This document shows positions 44,161 through 53,438 of a stretch of 64,000 nucleotides of DNA, in pieces. Origin of the DNA: M0108 sp963841065 (GTDB taxonomy: Bacteria; Pseudomonadota; Gammaproteobacteria; Chromatiales; Chromatiaceae). The notes beneath the pieces are model-generated. The model worked only from the letters and a program-made list of their open reading frames with translations, searched no databases and was not told the origin of the DNA. Numbering within the stretch: the first letter of the stretch is position 1; every line of letters begins with the position of its first letter. The stretch lies in contig CAWJBI010000049.1 of assembly GCA_963841065.1 (NCBI GenBank), positions 1 to 64,000 of the forward strand, written 5' to 3'. Position numbers and translations under genes: made by a program.

Positions 44161-45927
44161 TCAGAAACTCCAGAAAAGGGGTATTATGCCGACGGTTGTA
44201 ATCCCCACGAGAATATTCAACGGCAACCCCAAGCGCAGGTAATCCGTGAATTGGTAGCCCCCAGGGCCCATAACCATGAGGTTAGTCTGATAGCCGATCG
44301 GGGTCATGAAGCTTGCCGATGCGGCAAACATGATGGTAATGGCATAGGGCAAAGGGCTGACTCCCAGTTGCGTGGCCAACGCCAGGGCAACCGGGAACAT
44401 CAGAACCGCAGCGGCATTGTTGGTGATGAATTCCGTAAACAATGAGGTCAGCAAATAGACCAAGGCCAGCGCCAGCCAAGGGCTTAGGCCTGCGCCTCCA
44501 AGCATTAGCCCGGCTAAGCCCTGGGCGGCGCCGGTTTTAGTCATTGCCGTCCCCAAGGCAAAGGATGCCGCGATCACTACCAGCACGCTAAGGTCGATAG
44601 CTCGCCGCGCTTTGCTGGCGCTAATGCACCGCGTGGCCAGCAGACCGCCGGCGGCGAGGAAGGCGGCCTCCAGGATGCTGACTAAGCCGCTGGCGGAGGC
44701 AACCACCATGGCCGCAAGCATGGCCAGTGACCAAGGTGCCTTGCGAAAATCCGGGGCGCTGGAGTCATCGAGGAGGCTGACCAGCAGGAAGTCCTTGCGA
44801 TACCGGTATTGTTCGACAAAGCTCTGCCCCGCCTCCAACAGCAGGGTATCGCCGACCTGCAGCCGGATGTCGCCTAATTTGCCGGGGAGGCGGGTGCCGT
44901 CACGCGAGACGGCCAGGATGACTGCCTGGTAGCGGGTGCGGAATTGCCCATCACGGATGGTGCGCTCTAATGCTGGAAAATCGGGGCCAACGACAGCCTC
45001 AACCAAATGGCGGTGACGGGCTGCCAGGTTGAGCTTTTGCACTGCGTCTCTGGCAGGCTGTAAGCCCTGGATACGCCGCAGTTCATTGGCGCCATCGGCG
45101 GCGCCAATGAAGCACAGCCGATCACCAACCCTCAACTGGGTATCCGGCGCCACAGCCCGCAGCCTCTGATCCTGGCGAACAATCTCGGCCAGGTAGGTGT
45201 AGGTCAAGCCGCGCAGGCCGGCCTGGGCGATGGACTTTCCCGCCAGTGGGCTGCCCGGGGCGATTTCCACCTCGACAGCATACTCACGCGCCTGATCGAG
45301 TTGCTCCTTGATGCCCTGCCGTGCCGGCAATAGCTGGTCGGCAAAGAGCAGTACAAAGCCCCCACCAACCAGCAGCACGGGGATTCCGACCGAAGCGATC
45401 TCGAACATCCCCAAGTGGATGCCAAGTTGGCTCTGCAGTAGTCCGTCCACCACCAGGTTGGTGCTGGTGCCGATCAGGGTCAGCGTGCCGCCGAGGATGG
45501 CGGCATAACTAAGTGGCAATAGTAGCTTGGATGCCGAGACATGGATGCTCTTGGACCAGTCCTGCACCGCCGGGATGAGCATGGCCACCACTGCGGTGTT
45601 GTTCATGAAGGCGCTCAGGGCCGCAGTGGGTGCGAGGATGCGCGCCTGAGCCTGGCGGATGCTAGCTGGCTGGCCGAGCAGATAGCGAGCGATATACTGC
45701 ACCGCGCCTGTCTCCTCGAGACTGGCGGCGACGACGTAAAGGCTCGCGATGGTCATAACGCCTGTATTGGCGAAACCCGCTAGGGCTTCCGTCGGCGTGA
45801 GGATACCGCTGATCACCAGCACGGCCAAGGCGGCCATGAGGATGATGTCAGCGGCGATTCGGGTGCTGGCCAGCAAGACCAGCACCCCGATCACTAGGGC
45901 AAGGGTTAGTAAGGCGTCAGGATTCAT
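44161..45927 (-). CDS. SLC13/DASS-type transporter with two TrkA-C (RCK_C) domains
   Basis: 588 residues. About 10-12 membrane helices in two halves, each with the family N-N-T or N-N-A signature (LSAFMNNTAVVAMLIP; FTEFITNNAAAVLMFPV) and conserved GT/GY-x-T-N (TLIGTSTNLVV; TPIGYQTNLMVMGPGGY). A central cytoplasmic part carries two RCK_C domains (EIAPGSPLAGKSIAQAG, QLRVGDRLCFIG; FPALERTIRDGQFRTR, LQVGDTLLLEAG). Members transport sulfate or dicarboxylates; a sulfur-oxidiser context suggests sulfate, as inference. Confidence 0.85.
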   Translation of the reverse strand: MNPDALLTLALVIGVLVLLASTRIAADIILMAALAVLVISGILTPTEALAGFANTGVMTIASLYVVAASLEETGAVQYIARYLLGQPASIRQAQARILAPTAALSAFMNNTAVVAMLIPAVQDWSKSIHVSASKLLLPLSYAAILGGTLTLIGTSTNLVVDGLLQSQLGIHLGMFEIASVGIPVLLVGGGFVLLFADQLLPARQGIKEQLDQAREYAVEVEIAPGSPLAGKSIAQAGLRGLTYTYLAEIVRQDQRLRAVAPDTQLRVGDRLCFIGAADGANELRRIQGLQPARDAVQKLNLAARHRHLVEAVVGPDFPALERTIRDGQFRTRYQAVILAVSRDGTRLPGKLGDIRLQVGDTLLLEAGQSFVEQYRYRKDFLLVSLLDDSSAPDFRKAPWSLAMLAAMVVASASGLVSILEAAFLAAGGLLATRCISASKARRAIDLSVLVVIAASFALGTAMTKTGAAQGLAGLMLGGAGLSPWLALALVYLLTSLFTEFITNNAAAVLMFPVALALATQLGVSPLPYAITIMFAASASFMTPIGYQTNLMVMGPGGYQFTDYLRLGLPLNILVGITTVGIIPLFWSF

Positions 45928-46058
45928 GAGGTGTCAAGCCCCGGGTGGTGGTCAATTTCCCGCATGGTGTCTCAGTCGGACTGAAGCGTATTCCCGATGA
46001 GTTGCATAACCTCCTCGGAGACGCGCTGGTTTAACGCCTCGGACAGCGCCAGACTATC

Positions 46059-46505
46059 CTAGAGATGATTCATGGCGTTGAATAACAACCCCAGTTGACG
46101 GTCAAATTCTCTCAGGTCGTCAAATCGCCAGCCCACCAGGCCCGGTTCCTGATCATGGCGCACGCTGTGGCACCGGCACAGCAGGCGGAACAGATGCAAT
46201 AAGGTCTCTCCCTCCTTCTCAACAAAGTGTAGCCAGTAGGGAAATTCCGCCGTGACCTCCAGAAAGTTGGCACGGATCTCGGGGATTTCCTGGGTTTCCC
46301 GGGGGTCCAGATCCCAACCCTCAAAATAAAAGGTGAGCTTACCCTCCCAGTGCAAGGGGGCTTCTCGACTGGGGGCCAGGGGTAACAATTTGTCCAACAG
46401 GGGGCGTGTATCACCGGTCTCCACCGAGTATCGCGTGATGGCGATGACCAAGCGTTCGTTCTTGCTCGCAGAGTGATGGGCCAGAGGGTAGCGTATCTTG
46501 GTCAT
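46059..46505 (-). CDS. Hypothetical protein
   Basis: 148 residues: MTKIRYPLAHHSASKNERLV then LHWEGKLTFYFEGWDLDPRE and FPYWLHFVEKEGETLLHLFR, LLCRCHSVRHDQEPGLVGWR. No family recognised. Soluble, no signal peptide. Same strand as neighbours, about 70 bp downstream of the reductase gene. Confidence 0.6.
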   Translation of the reverse strand: MTKIRYPLAHHSASKNERLVIAITRYSVETGDTRPLLDKLLPLAPSREAPLHWEGKLTFYFEGWDLDPRETQEIPEIRANFLEVTAEFPYWLHFVEKEGETLLHLFRLLCRCHSVRHDQEPGLVGWRFDDLREFDRQLGLLFNAMNHL

Positions 46506-46577
46506 GGCGTTGTCGTCAGCATGGGGGTTTATCTTGTGTGGTTAGACCTTCCGGGTCGATGAGCCCGCTATCGCGGG

Positions 46578-47573
46578 TTATTGATCCAGACGCAGCATGA
46601 CCTTGCCGTTGCGGTATTCCTCCTGAGCCCGGGTAACCGCCGCTGTCACCTGCGCCAGGGGATAATTTGAATCAATAGCCTGATGTAATGTCCCGTTCGC
46701 CATCCACCCGGCCAGCCGGTCATAAAGCTGCTCGATGTCCTCTTGCGGTTGCTGTTTAAGCCAGGCCGTGATCCACAAACCTTTCAGTTCCAGCCCCTTG
46801 AAAATAAGAAAACGGTTGGGGACCTTCAGGCTCTGTTTACTCATGGCCCCGTAGGTCACCAGGGTACCGCCGGCACCCAGCACCTCCATCAAGCGTATGG
46901 CACTCTCGCCACCCACCGCATTCAACCCTAGCAGGGGCCTGGTGCCGCCTAGTGCCGCCAGGACCTGATGGACCGCCCGCGGATCATCCTCGCCCACGAC
47001 CACATCCGCGCCCAGGGTCCTGAGTTCCTCGGCCCAGCGATCCGCTCTGCGGACCAAGTTGATGGTTTTGAACCCCAGCAGCCGGGCCAGCTGCATGACA
47101 CAGCGTCCAACCCCGGAATTGGCCGCATTTTGCACGAGCCAATCACCCCTTTGCAGTTCCCGATAACCGGTCAGTAACCGATAGGCGGTCGGGGGATTGA
47201 TTTTCAGCATCGCTGCCTGTGTGGGGTCAACGGGTACCTTCAGCTTCAGGAAGAGGTCGGCGGAAGCGGTGAGATACTTGGCCCAGGTACCGATGCCATG
47301 CAGCAGGATCACCTGATCGCCGGGCAGGAAAGCGGGGGAACGCGTTACTTCGACCAGGCCACAGCCCTCCATACCAACGGGAGAGTCAGGAAAAACCGGC
47401 TTGAGGCCATAGACACCTTGGATGAAGTTGATATCGGCTGGGTTGATGGGGGCAGCCAGCATCCGTACCAGGATTTCACCGGCCTTGGGTTCACGAACAG
47501 GGGCCGGGTTCAGCTTCAGGACCTGTTCCGGTTGCCCACACTGTGAAAAGGTAGCAAGGGTGTTTTCAACCAT
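46578..47573 (-). CDS. Zinc-independent MDR oxidoreductase (2-enoyl thioester reductase-like)
   Basis: 331 residues. MDR fold: PAPVREPKAGEILVRMLAAP and INPADINFIQGVYGLKP (substrate domain), then the NADPH site (VQNAANSGVGRCVMQLARLL, KTINLVRRADRWAEELRTLG) and GAGGTLVTYGAMSKQSLKVP. N-P-A-D-I-N and F-P-D-S-P-V-G-M-E-G match mitochondrial-type enoyl reductases (MECR/ETR1). No catalytic zinc Cys cluster. Likely reduces enoyl thioesters or quinone-like substrates with NADPH. Confidence 0.82.
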   Translation of the reverse strand: MVENTLATFSQCGQPEQVLKLNPAPVREPKAGEILVRMLAAPINPADINFIQGVYGLKPVFPDSPVGMEGCGLVEVTRSPAFLPGDQVILLHGIGTWAKYLTASADLFLKLKVPVDPTQAAMLKINPPTAYRLLTGYRELQRGDWLVQNAANSGVGRCVMQLARLLGFKTINLVRRADRWAEELRTLGADVVVGEDDPRAVHQVLAALGGTRPLLGLNAVGGESAIRLMEVLGAGGTLVTYGAMSKQSLKVPNRFLIFKGLELKGLWITAWLKQQPQEDIEQLYDRLAGWMANGTLHQAIDSNYPLAQVTAAVTRAQEEYRNGKVMLRLDQ

Positions 47574-47640
47574 AGTGGTAGTCCTGCCCGCCTAAGGGCG
47601 GCTTAAGGGTCTGAAGTGGACCCCATGTCCAAGACAACTC

Positions 47641-47937
47641 TTGCTTGAAGACAAGGCCTGTCGCGCCAGCATCACCGACTTGCGCTGGCACGATCTAAGG
47701 TACGCCTGGGCGAGTTGGCATGTGCAGGCGGGTACCCCACTGCACGTCCTCCAGGAGTTGGGCGGGTGGGCAACGGCGAGCATGGGCCAGCGCTATGCCC
47801 ACCTGGCGACCGATCACCTGGCCTCCCATACCGAACGAATCGCCGCCCCGCTGGCGCTAGTGACCGAGGATGAGGAATATATGCGGGAAGACGTATGCAT
47901 ATTTTCCGGCACACCAGAAAAGAAAAAGGCGCCCTAA
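47641..47937 (+). pseudogene. C-terminal remnant of a phage-type integrase
   Basis: ITDLRWHDLRYAWASWHVQAG, LHVLQELGGWATASMGQRYAHL keep the H-x-x-R, G-G-W and nucleophile Tyr of tyrosine recombinases. The N-terminal two-thirds is missing and no start is convincing (TTG 47641 is arbitrary). It runs toward the 3' end of tRNA-Thr 24 bp away, the usual place of integrases that target tRNA genes. Remnant of a lost element. Confidence 0.8.
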
Positions 47938-47944
47938 AGCGCCT
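47918..47944 (-). terminator. Rho-independent terminator of tRNA-Thr
   Basis: On the minus strand AGGCGC-TTTAGG-GCGCCT is followed by TTTTCTTTTC. It lies 17-43 bp after the tRNA 3' end, inside the end of the integrase remnant. Confidence 0.75.
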
Positions 47945-47960
47945 AAGCCTTTGATTATTA

Positions 47961-48036
<76 letters not shown>

Positions 48037-48143
48037 ATCAAGCGACAAGTATAAGAAATCCCTAGGGAGCGGACAAGGCTCAAGGTGGCATCCCTGGCGA
48101 ATCGGCGATGGATGGGCGAAAAAATCGCCTGCTGACAGGACGT

Positions 48144-49097
48144 TCAGAGGGATTTCGCGGCTGCCGGTGGGGAAATCAGTTCCCGGGGGAGGGCGAAAAC
48201 GACCTGCTCGCGGATGCCGGACTGTTCCACGACCTCGCCGGCGCCCCATTCCTTCAGGCGGTCGACGACGCGTTCCACCAGGATTTCGGGGGCGGATGCC
48301 CCGGCGGTGACGCCCACGGTGGGGGTATTCGCCAACCATTCGCGTTGGATTTCCTCCGCGCCATCAATGAGATAGGCACGGGTGCCCTGTTTCTGGGCGA
48401 GTTCGCGTAGCCGGTTGGAATTGGAGCTATTGGGGGAGCCCACCACCAGCAGGAGTTCACAGCGCTGGGCGAGATTCTTGACCGCATCCTGGCGGTTTTG
48501 GGTGGCGTAACAGATGTCGCTTTTGCGCGGGCCCTGGATGAGGGGGAAGCGCGCCTGGAGGGTGGCGATGATCGCCTGGGTATCATCCATGGACAAGGTG
48601 GTCTGAGTGACATAGGCCAGGTGTTCCGGCTCGCTCACCGGGAGGGTGGCGACGTCGGCGACTTCCTGCACCAGATGGATGCGGCCCCCGTCGCCGCACT
48701 GTCCCATGGTGCCTTCTACCTCCGGGTGGCCGCGGTGGCCGATCAGGATTACCTCGCGGCCATCGCGGCAGTGGCGCGCAACTTCCAGGTGGACCTTGGT
48801 GACCAAGGGGCAGGTGGCATCAAAGACGCGCAGTTGGCGAGCAGCGGCGGCGGCCCGCACTTGCTGGGCGACGCCATGGGCGCTGAAGACGAGGGTGGCG
48901 CCCGTGGGGACCTGGTCCACCTCATCGACGAAAACAGCACCACGCTCCCTCAGGTTCGCGACTACGAAGCGGTTGTGGACGACCTCATGGCGCACGTAGA
49001 TGGGGGCGCCGAAGAGTTCCAGCACGCGCTCGACGATCTCAATGGCGCGATCGACGCCCGCGCAGAAGCCGCGGGGATTGGCAAGGAGTATGTCCAT
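48144..49097 (-). CDS. ispH: 4-hydroxy-3-methylbut-2-enyl diphosphate reductase
   Basis: 317 residues; last step of the MEP isoprenoid pathway, a [4Fe-4S] enzyme. The three cluster Cys are in NPRGFCAGVDRAI (Cys12), VFDATCPLVTKVH (Cys near 96) and SDICYATQNRQDAV (Cys near 195). VRHEVVHN, SAHGV, GHRGHPEVEGTMGQ, VGSPNSSNSNRL and GVTAGASAPE complete the family set. It lies 111 bp downstream of the SlpA-type FKBP gene, the common fkpB-ispH order. Confidence 0.96.
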   Translation of the reverse strand: MDILLANPRGFCAGVDRAIEIVERVLELFGAPIYVRHEVVHNRFVVANLRERGAVFVDEVDQVPTGATLVFSAHGVAQQVRAAAAARQLRVFDATCPLVTKVHLEVARHCRDGREVILIGHRGHPEVEGTMGQCGDGGRIHLVQEVADVATLPVSEPEHLAYVTQTTLSMDDTQAIIATLQARFPLIQGPRKSDICYATQNRQDAVKNLAQRCELLLVVGSPNSSNSNRLRELAQKQGTRAYLIDGAEEIQREWLANTPTVGVTAGASAPEILVERVVDRLKEWGAGEVVEQSGIREQVVFALPRELISPPAAAKSL

Positions 49098-49208
49098 GGA
49101 TTCCGGGATAGCGAGGCCTAGGTTGGATGTAAGGAGGGTTGGGCGGATGAGGCCAGATTGTGCGGTCCGTTCATAAGTTAGTGTCGGGATGGAGAAGATG
49201 TGCCGCTG

Positions 49209-49712
49209 TTAGGGGGGCTGACCCGGGCCCACTTGGGCGGGGTCCGCGACCGCGAGGATCTGATAACGCAGGCGCAGGACCCGGCCGGAGAGGGGGTGGT
49301 TGAAGTCCACCCGGACCTGGTCGCCCTGGATATCCTTGACGATGCCCAGGGTTTCGACCTCGTCCGGGGTGGCGAAGGCGACCAGGCTGCCGGGCTGGGG
49401 CAGGGCGTCCGGGAACTCGGTCGTGGCCAGCCAATGCAGATTGTCCTCGCGCCAGGGTCCGAAGAGGTGGTTGCCGTCGGCAATGTGCTCTAACTCCGCG
49501 CCCACGGTCAGGCCCAGGAGCGGCTGCTCGGTTCCAGGGGTCAGGGTGCCGTCGCCCAGGGTCAGCTCCAGGGGGGACTCGCCGAAGGTCGAGAGCGCCT
49601 CGGTGCCGTCACCGAGGTGAATCGAGAGGTGCAGGAGGACCCGGGATCCTGAGCGGATGCTCGGCTTGCTGTCGCTGGCCGGCAAGGCGCCAGGCGGCAG
49701 GATGGCGGTCAC
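49209..49712 (-). CDS. fkpB: SlpA-type FKBP peptidyl-prolyl isomerase
   Basis: 167 residues from GTG 49712 (no ATG in this stretch). SRVLLHLSIHLGDGTEALST, LGDGTLTPGTEQPLLGL, NHLFGPWREDNLHWL and VKDIQGDQVRVDFNHPLSGR are the FKBP core and inserted IF domain of SlpA/FkpB proteins. Cytoplasmic foldase. Start overlaps the stop of the upstream micro-ORF (TGTGA), suggesting coupling; followed by ispH as in many gammaproteobacteria. Confidence 0.85.
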   Translation of the reverse strand: MTAILPPGALPASDSKPSIRSGSRVLLHLSIHLGDGTEALSTFGESPLELTLGDGTLTPGTEQPLLGLTVGAELEHIADGNHLFGPWREDNLHWLATTEFPDALPQPGSLVAFATPDEVETLGIVKDIQGDQVRVDFNHPLSGRVLRLRYQILAVADPAQVGPGQPP

Positions 49713-49846
49713 ATCAGTTCTTGGGTGATGAAGACATAGGCCATGCCAATGGCGACCGCGCCCACGGTGGCGTAGAAAACCAGGATGCAGATGCCGGGCA
49801 AGGGGTTGCACAGGCGGCGGTAACGACAAAGTTTGCAATTTTTCAA
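49709..49846 (-). CDS. Small Cys-rich membrane protein upstream of fkpB
   Basis: 45 residues from a TTG start: KNCKLCRYRRLCNPLPGICI then LVFYATVGAVAIGMAYVFIT and QELM. A C-x2-C...C...C head precedes one membrane helix. The stop overlaps the fkpB GTG, which supports translation. Unrecognised family; start codon choice is uncertain. Confidence 0.4.
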   Translation of the reverse strand: MKNCKLCRYRRLCNPLPGICILVFYATVGAVAIGMAYVFITQELM

Positions 49847-50057
49847 TCTGGCTACTTCCAATTTCCAAGCCGCGAGGACGAAGGGGGAAGGGACTGAGGG
49901 CGGGCTCTGGCCTCCGCATCAGCTTGGGTCTAAGTATCCCCCGGGCACTGGAAAAAGATCAACCTAGCCGTGATGCCCCCGGTTTCCCGTTTGAATGGCT
50001 GGGGTCCCCGCTTTACTATCCCCCCTAGCCCATTTCCAGCCTCTCAAGGAGCCGCGC

Positions 50058-51383
50058 TTGATTAGAGCCAACCCCAACCCCGCCATCGGTTTCGTCAGCC
50101 TGGGCTGTCCCAAGGCGACCGTCGATTCGGAGTGCATCCTTACCCAGTTGCGGGCCGAGGGTTACACCATCTCGCCGACCTACGCCGCTGCGGATCTGGT
50201 CATCGTCAACACCTGTGGCTTCATCGATGCGGCGGTGGCGGAATCCCTGGAGGCGATTGGCGAGGCGCTGGCGGAAAACGGCCAGGTGGTGGTCACGGGT
50301 TGCCTGGGGGCGCGGGCGGAGCTGGTGTGGCAGGCCCATCCCAAGGTCTCGGCGGTGACCGGCCCCCAGGACTTCACGGCGGTGATGGCGGCGGTGCATG
50401 CCCTGGCGCCTGCGCCGCATGACCCCTTCCTGAGCCTCCTGCCGCCCCAGGGCGTCAAGCTCACGCCCAAGCATTATGCCTACATCAAGATCTCGGAAGG
50501 CTGTAACCATCGCTGCACCTTCTGCATCATCCCCAGTCTGCGGGGCGATCTGGTCAGCCGTCCCATTGGCGCGGTCCTGGACGAGGCCCATCGCCTGGTG
50601 GACGCAGGGGTGCGTGAACTCCTGGTTATCGCCCAGGATACCAGCGCCTATGGTCTGGATCTGCGTTACCGGACCGATATCTGGCGCGGCCAGTCGCTGC
50701 GCACCGATATCGAAACCCTGGCCCGCCAACTCGGGGAGCTGCCGGCCTGGGTGCGGCTCCACTATGTCTATCCCTATCCGCAGGTGGATCGGCTGATCCC
50801 CCTCATGGCCGAGGGGCATATCCTGCCTTACCTGGATATGCCCCTGCAGCACGCGAGCCCGAAGATCCTCAAGGCCATGCGCCGTCCGGCGGCGGCGGAG
50901 CGGCTGCTGCAACGCCTGGCGGGCTGGCGGGAGATCTGTCCCGAGCTGTCCCTGCGCAGCACCTTCATCGTCGGCTTTCCGGGCGAGACGGAAGCGGATT
51001 TCGCGACGCTGCTCGACTTTCTCCGCGAAGCCCGACTCGACCGGGTGGGCGCCTTCGCCTATTCCCCCGTCGCGGGAGCCGCCGCCAATGCCCTGCCGGA
51101 CCCGGTACCCGCTCCCCTGCGGGAGGAACGCCTGGCGCAGTTCATGTCCGTTCAGGCGGAGATCAGTCGGGAAAAGCTCGCCCAGCGCGTCGGCCAGCGG
51201 CTCATCGTGCTGGTGGACGAGGTCGAGGAGGGGCGCGTCGTGGCCCGCACCGCCGCCGATGCGCCGGAGATCGACGGCAAGGTCATCATCCCCGGCGAGT
51301 GGGAACTGGACCCCGGTGACTTCATCGAGGTCGATATCACCCGTTCCGGCCCGCACGATCTGCTCGGGGTGCCGGTGGCATGA
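50058..51383 (+). CDS. rimO: Ribosomal protein S12 methylthiotransferase
   Basis: 441 residues; radical-SAM enzyme adding a methylthio group to Asp of S12. N-terminal UPF0004 domain (FVSLGCPKATVDSECILTQL, VNTCGFIDAAV, VTGCLGARAE), radical-SAM cluster CNHRCTFC, and C-terminal TRAM domain. TTG 50058 chosen because AAGGAG lies 5 bases upstream; the ATG at 49995 has no site and adds a non-conserved extension. Confidence 0.94.
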   Translation: MIRANPNPAIGFVSLGCPKATVDSECILTQLRAEGYTISPTYAAADLVIVNTCGFIDAAVAESLEAIGEALAENGQVVVTGCLGARAELVWQAHPKVSAVTGPQDFTAVMAAVHALAPAPHDPFLSLLPPQGVKLTPKHYAYIKISEGCNHRCTFCIIPSLRGDLVSRPIGAVLDEAHRLVDAGVRELLVIAQDTSAYGLDLRYRTDIWRGQSLRTDIETLARQLGELPAWVRLHYVYPYPQVDRLIPLMAEGHILPYLDMPLQHASPKILKAMRRPAAAERLLQRLAGWREICPELSLRSTFIVGFPGETEADFATLLDFLREARLDRVGAFAYSPVAGAAANALPDPVPAPLREERLAQFMSVQAEISREKLAQRVGQRLIVLVDEVEEGRVVARTAADAPEIDGKVIIPGEWELDPGDFIEVDITRSGPHDLLGVPVA

Positions 51384-51423
51384 GATTTCGTGAGTCTGGT
51401 TAATCCATTTCGGGAGACGCTTT

Positions 51424-52407
51424 ATGTTCAACGCCATTGTTCTGACCCGGGAGGAAGGCAAGACCCTGGCGCAAGTCCAGGTCCTGGACGAGGCCGACCT
51501 GCCTGCCGGTGACGTGAGTATCCGCGTCGCCTATTCCACCCTCAATTACAAGGACGGTCTGGCGATCACCGGCAAGGCACCGGTGGTGCGGAGCTTTCCC
51601 ATGGTTCCGGGCATTGATCTCGCGGGGGTGGTGGAGGCGAGCAGCCATCCGGACTGGAATCCGGGGGATGCCGTTATTCTCAACGGCTGGGGCGTGGGGG
51701 AGCGCCATTGGGGGGGGCTGGCCCAGAAGGCGCGTCTGTCTGGCGATTGGCTGATCCCCTTGCCCAAGGGCTTGAGTCCCCGACAGGCCATGGCCATCGG
51801 CACGGCTGGCTACACCGCCATGCTCTGTGTTCTGGCCCTTGAGCGCCACGGCATCCGGCCCGGGGATGGCGATATCCTGGTCACGGGCGCCAATGGTGGG
51901 GTTGGCGGCATCGCCATCGCCGTGCTCGCCAAAAAAGGGTACCGGGTCATCGCCACCACGGGCCGGATTATGGAGTCTGCCTACCTGCTGGGCCTGGGCG
52001 CCGCCGAGGTCATCGATCGGGCGGAACTCAACGGCCCGGGCAAGCCCCTGATGAAGGAGCGCTGGCTGGGGGTCGTCGATACCGTCGGCAGTCACACCCT
52101 GGCCAACGCCTGCGCCTCGACTTATTACAATGGCGCCGTGGCCGCCTGTGGTCTGGCCCAGGGCATGGACTTCCCCGCCACGGTCGCACCCTTCATCCTG
52201 CGCGGGGTCACCCTCTATGGCATCGACAGCGTCATGGTCCCCCGGGAGCGGCGCATTCAGGCCTGGGAGCGGCTCGCCGCCGATCTGGACCCCCAGCGCC
52301 TGGAGGCGATCACGCGGGAAATCGGGCTGAATCAGGCCATCGCCGCCGCCACGGACCTGCTGAACGGCGAGGTCCGGGGGCGTCTGGTCGTCGATGTGAA
52401 TGCCTGA
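51424..52407 (+). CDS. acuI: Acrylyl-CoA reductase (NADPH), AcuI/YhdH family
   Basis: 327 residues. MDR fold with AcuI features: STLNYKDGLAITGKAPVVRS, FPMVPGIDLAGVVEAS, ILNGWGVGERHWGGLAQKAR, MAIGTAGYTAMLCVLALE and the NADPH site LVTGANGGVGGIAIAVLAKK. Reduces acryloyl-CoA to propionyl-CoA, a detoxification step for DMSP/acrylate or 3-hydroxypropionate metabolism. GGGAGACGC precedes ATG 51424. Follows rimO by 40 bp. Confidence 0.9.
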   Translation: MFNAIVLTREEGKTLAQVQVLDEADLPAGDVSIRVAYSTLNYKDGLAITGKAPVVRSFPMVPGIDLAGVVEASSHPDWNPGDAVILNGWGVGERHWGGLAQKARLSGDWLIPLPKGLSPRQAMAIGTAGYTAMLCVLALERHGIRPGDGDILVTGANGGVGGIAIAVLAKKGYRVIATTGRIMESAYLLGLGAAEVIDRAELNGPGKPLMKERWLGVVDTVGSHTLANACASTYYNGAVAACGLAQGMDFPATVAPFILRGVTLYGIDSVMVPRERRIQAWERLAADLDPQRLEAITREIGLNQAIAAATDLLNGEVRGRLVVDVNA

Positions 52408-52422
52408 GAGGTCGGGCGACCT

Positions 52423-53070
52423 TCAGATCAGATCGGGCGTCGCGGGCGGGGTCGGGGAATTGGGTACCAGGCCGATCTCGTCGCCATCCTGCAGCTTGGT
52501 GAAGGCTTCGGCAAACTGACGGTTAACGGTCACCCGCAGCCGCTCCTGGTCGAAGAGGGGGCCGGCGCCCTTGCGGCGCTTTCCCAGCCAGGTCAAGAGG
52601 CTGTTTACGTCCGTGACGCTGGCGGGCAGGGTCGCATCCTCGGACTCCTTGCGCATTTTTTTGGCCAGCCAGGAGAAGTACAGCAGCCGCGCGCGCTTTT
52701 CGCCCCTGTCCGGTTCTTGGCGCTGGTAGCCGGCCTGCTCCAGGCGCTGCAGGTAATCAGCCCAGTTGGCCTCCTGGTGGGTGCCGAGGGCGTACAGGGT
52801 ATCCCAGGAATAGATGCCGGTGTCGTGGCCGTCATCGAAAAGGATGCGGATGGCGTACTGGCCCTGAGGGTCGATGCGCTCGATATTCACGGCCTCCTTG
52901 CCCGTGACCAGCGTATCGGGTCCGGCGGCCTTGGAAAAGACCCGCAGGTATTCGCAAGGCAGTTGAAAGCGGGCACCATCACTGAAAACGATGCTCAGCA
53001 GCCGTGATTTGGCATGCAGATTGATCTCGGTTGGCAGCAGCTTGGCGGCTTCTTCATGCATGGGCTTCAA
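52423..53070 (-). CDS. DUF971 (GBBH-like) protein fused to a MoaD/ThiS-like domain
   Basis: 215 residues. The N-terminal half (LPTEINLHAKSRLLSIVFSD, FQLPCEYLRVFSKAAG, QYAIRILFDDGHDTGIYSWD, YLQRLEQAGY) is DUF971. The C-terminal ~85 residues (LLYFSWLAKKMRKESED, TWLGKRRKGAGPLFDQERLR, VTVNRQFAEAFTKLQDGDEI) have MoaD-like beta-grasp features, but end ALVP-like (GLVPNSPTPPATPDLI) without a C-terminal Gly-Gly. Starts 4 bp into the end of the HPF-like gene. Role may involve Fe-S or sulfur metabolism, not established. Confidence 0.75.
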   Translation of the reverse strand: MKPMHEEAAKLLPTEINLHAKSRLLSIVFSDGARFQLPCEYLRVFSKAAGPDTLVTGKEAVNIERIDPQGQYAIRILFDDGHDTGIYSWDTLYALGTHQEANWADYLQRLEQAGYQRQEPDRGEKRARLLYFSWLAKKMRKESEDATLPASVTDVNSLLTWLGKRRKGAGPLFDQERLRVTVNRQFAEAFTKLQDGDEIGLVPNSPTPPATPDLI

Positions 53071-53438
53071 GTCCCAACTGGCTGCATCTCCCCGCCCGTG
53101 GGGGATGTGGGTCCCAGGGTCCGGCAGGCGAGGCGGCGGAGTTGTTTGCGGGCGCCGGCAAAGACCCCGGAAACCGCCGCCAGGGCCTCCTTCTGGGCCT
53201 CGCGAACCATCAATTGGCGCCGCCCGGGGAGGTCGGCGGCCAATTCGCAGCGGACGCGATGACCTCGGGCGGGGTCGAATTCCTCACTGATGCCGATGCG
53301 CAGCGCCACCGGGGTGGTGGGGTAGCGTTGCTGGAGACGTTCCGCCTCGGCGGTGATGTGATTGCGGATCTGAGGATCGAGGGCGAGGGTGTCTCCGCTG
53401 ATATGGATGGCGGGACGGCTAGGACTTAAAGGATTCAT
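53067..53438 (-). CDS. HPF/RaiA-like ribosome-associated protein
   Basis: 123 residues. IHISGDTLALDPQIRNHITA then EAERLQQRYPTTPVALRIGI and VRCELAADLPGRRQLMVREA, QKEALAAVSGVFAGARKQL resemble the sigma-54 modulation / S30AE fold that binds the ribosomal decoding region in stationary phase. The C-terminus is unlike standard HPF. Overlaps the DUF971-MoaD gene by 4 bp, so it is an operon. Confidence 0.65.
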   Translation of the reverse strand: MNPLSPSRPAIHISGDTLALDPQIRNHITAEAERLQQRYPTTPVALRIGISEEFDPARGHRVRCELAADLPGRRQLMVREAQKEALAAVSGVFAGARKQLRRLACRTLGPTSPTGGEMQPVGT

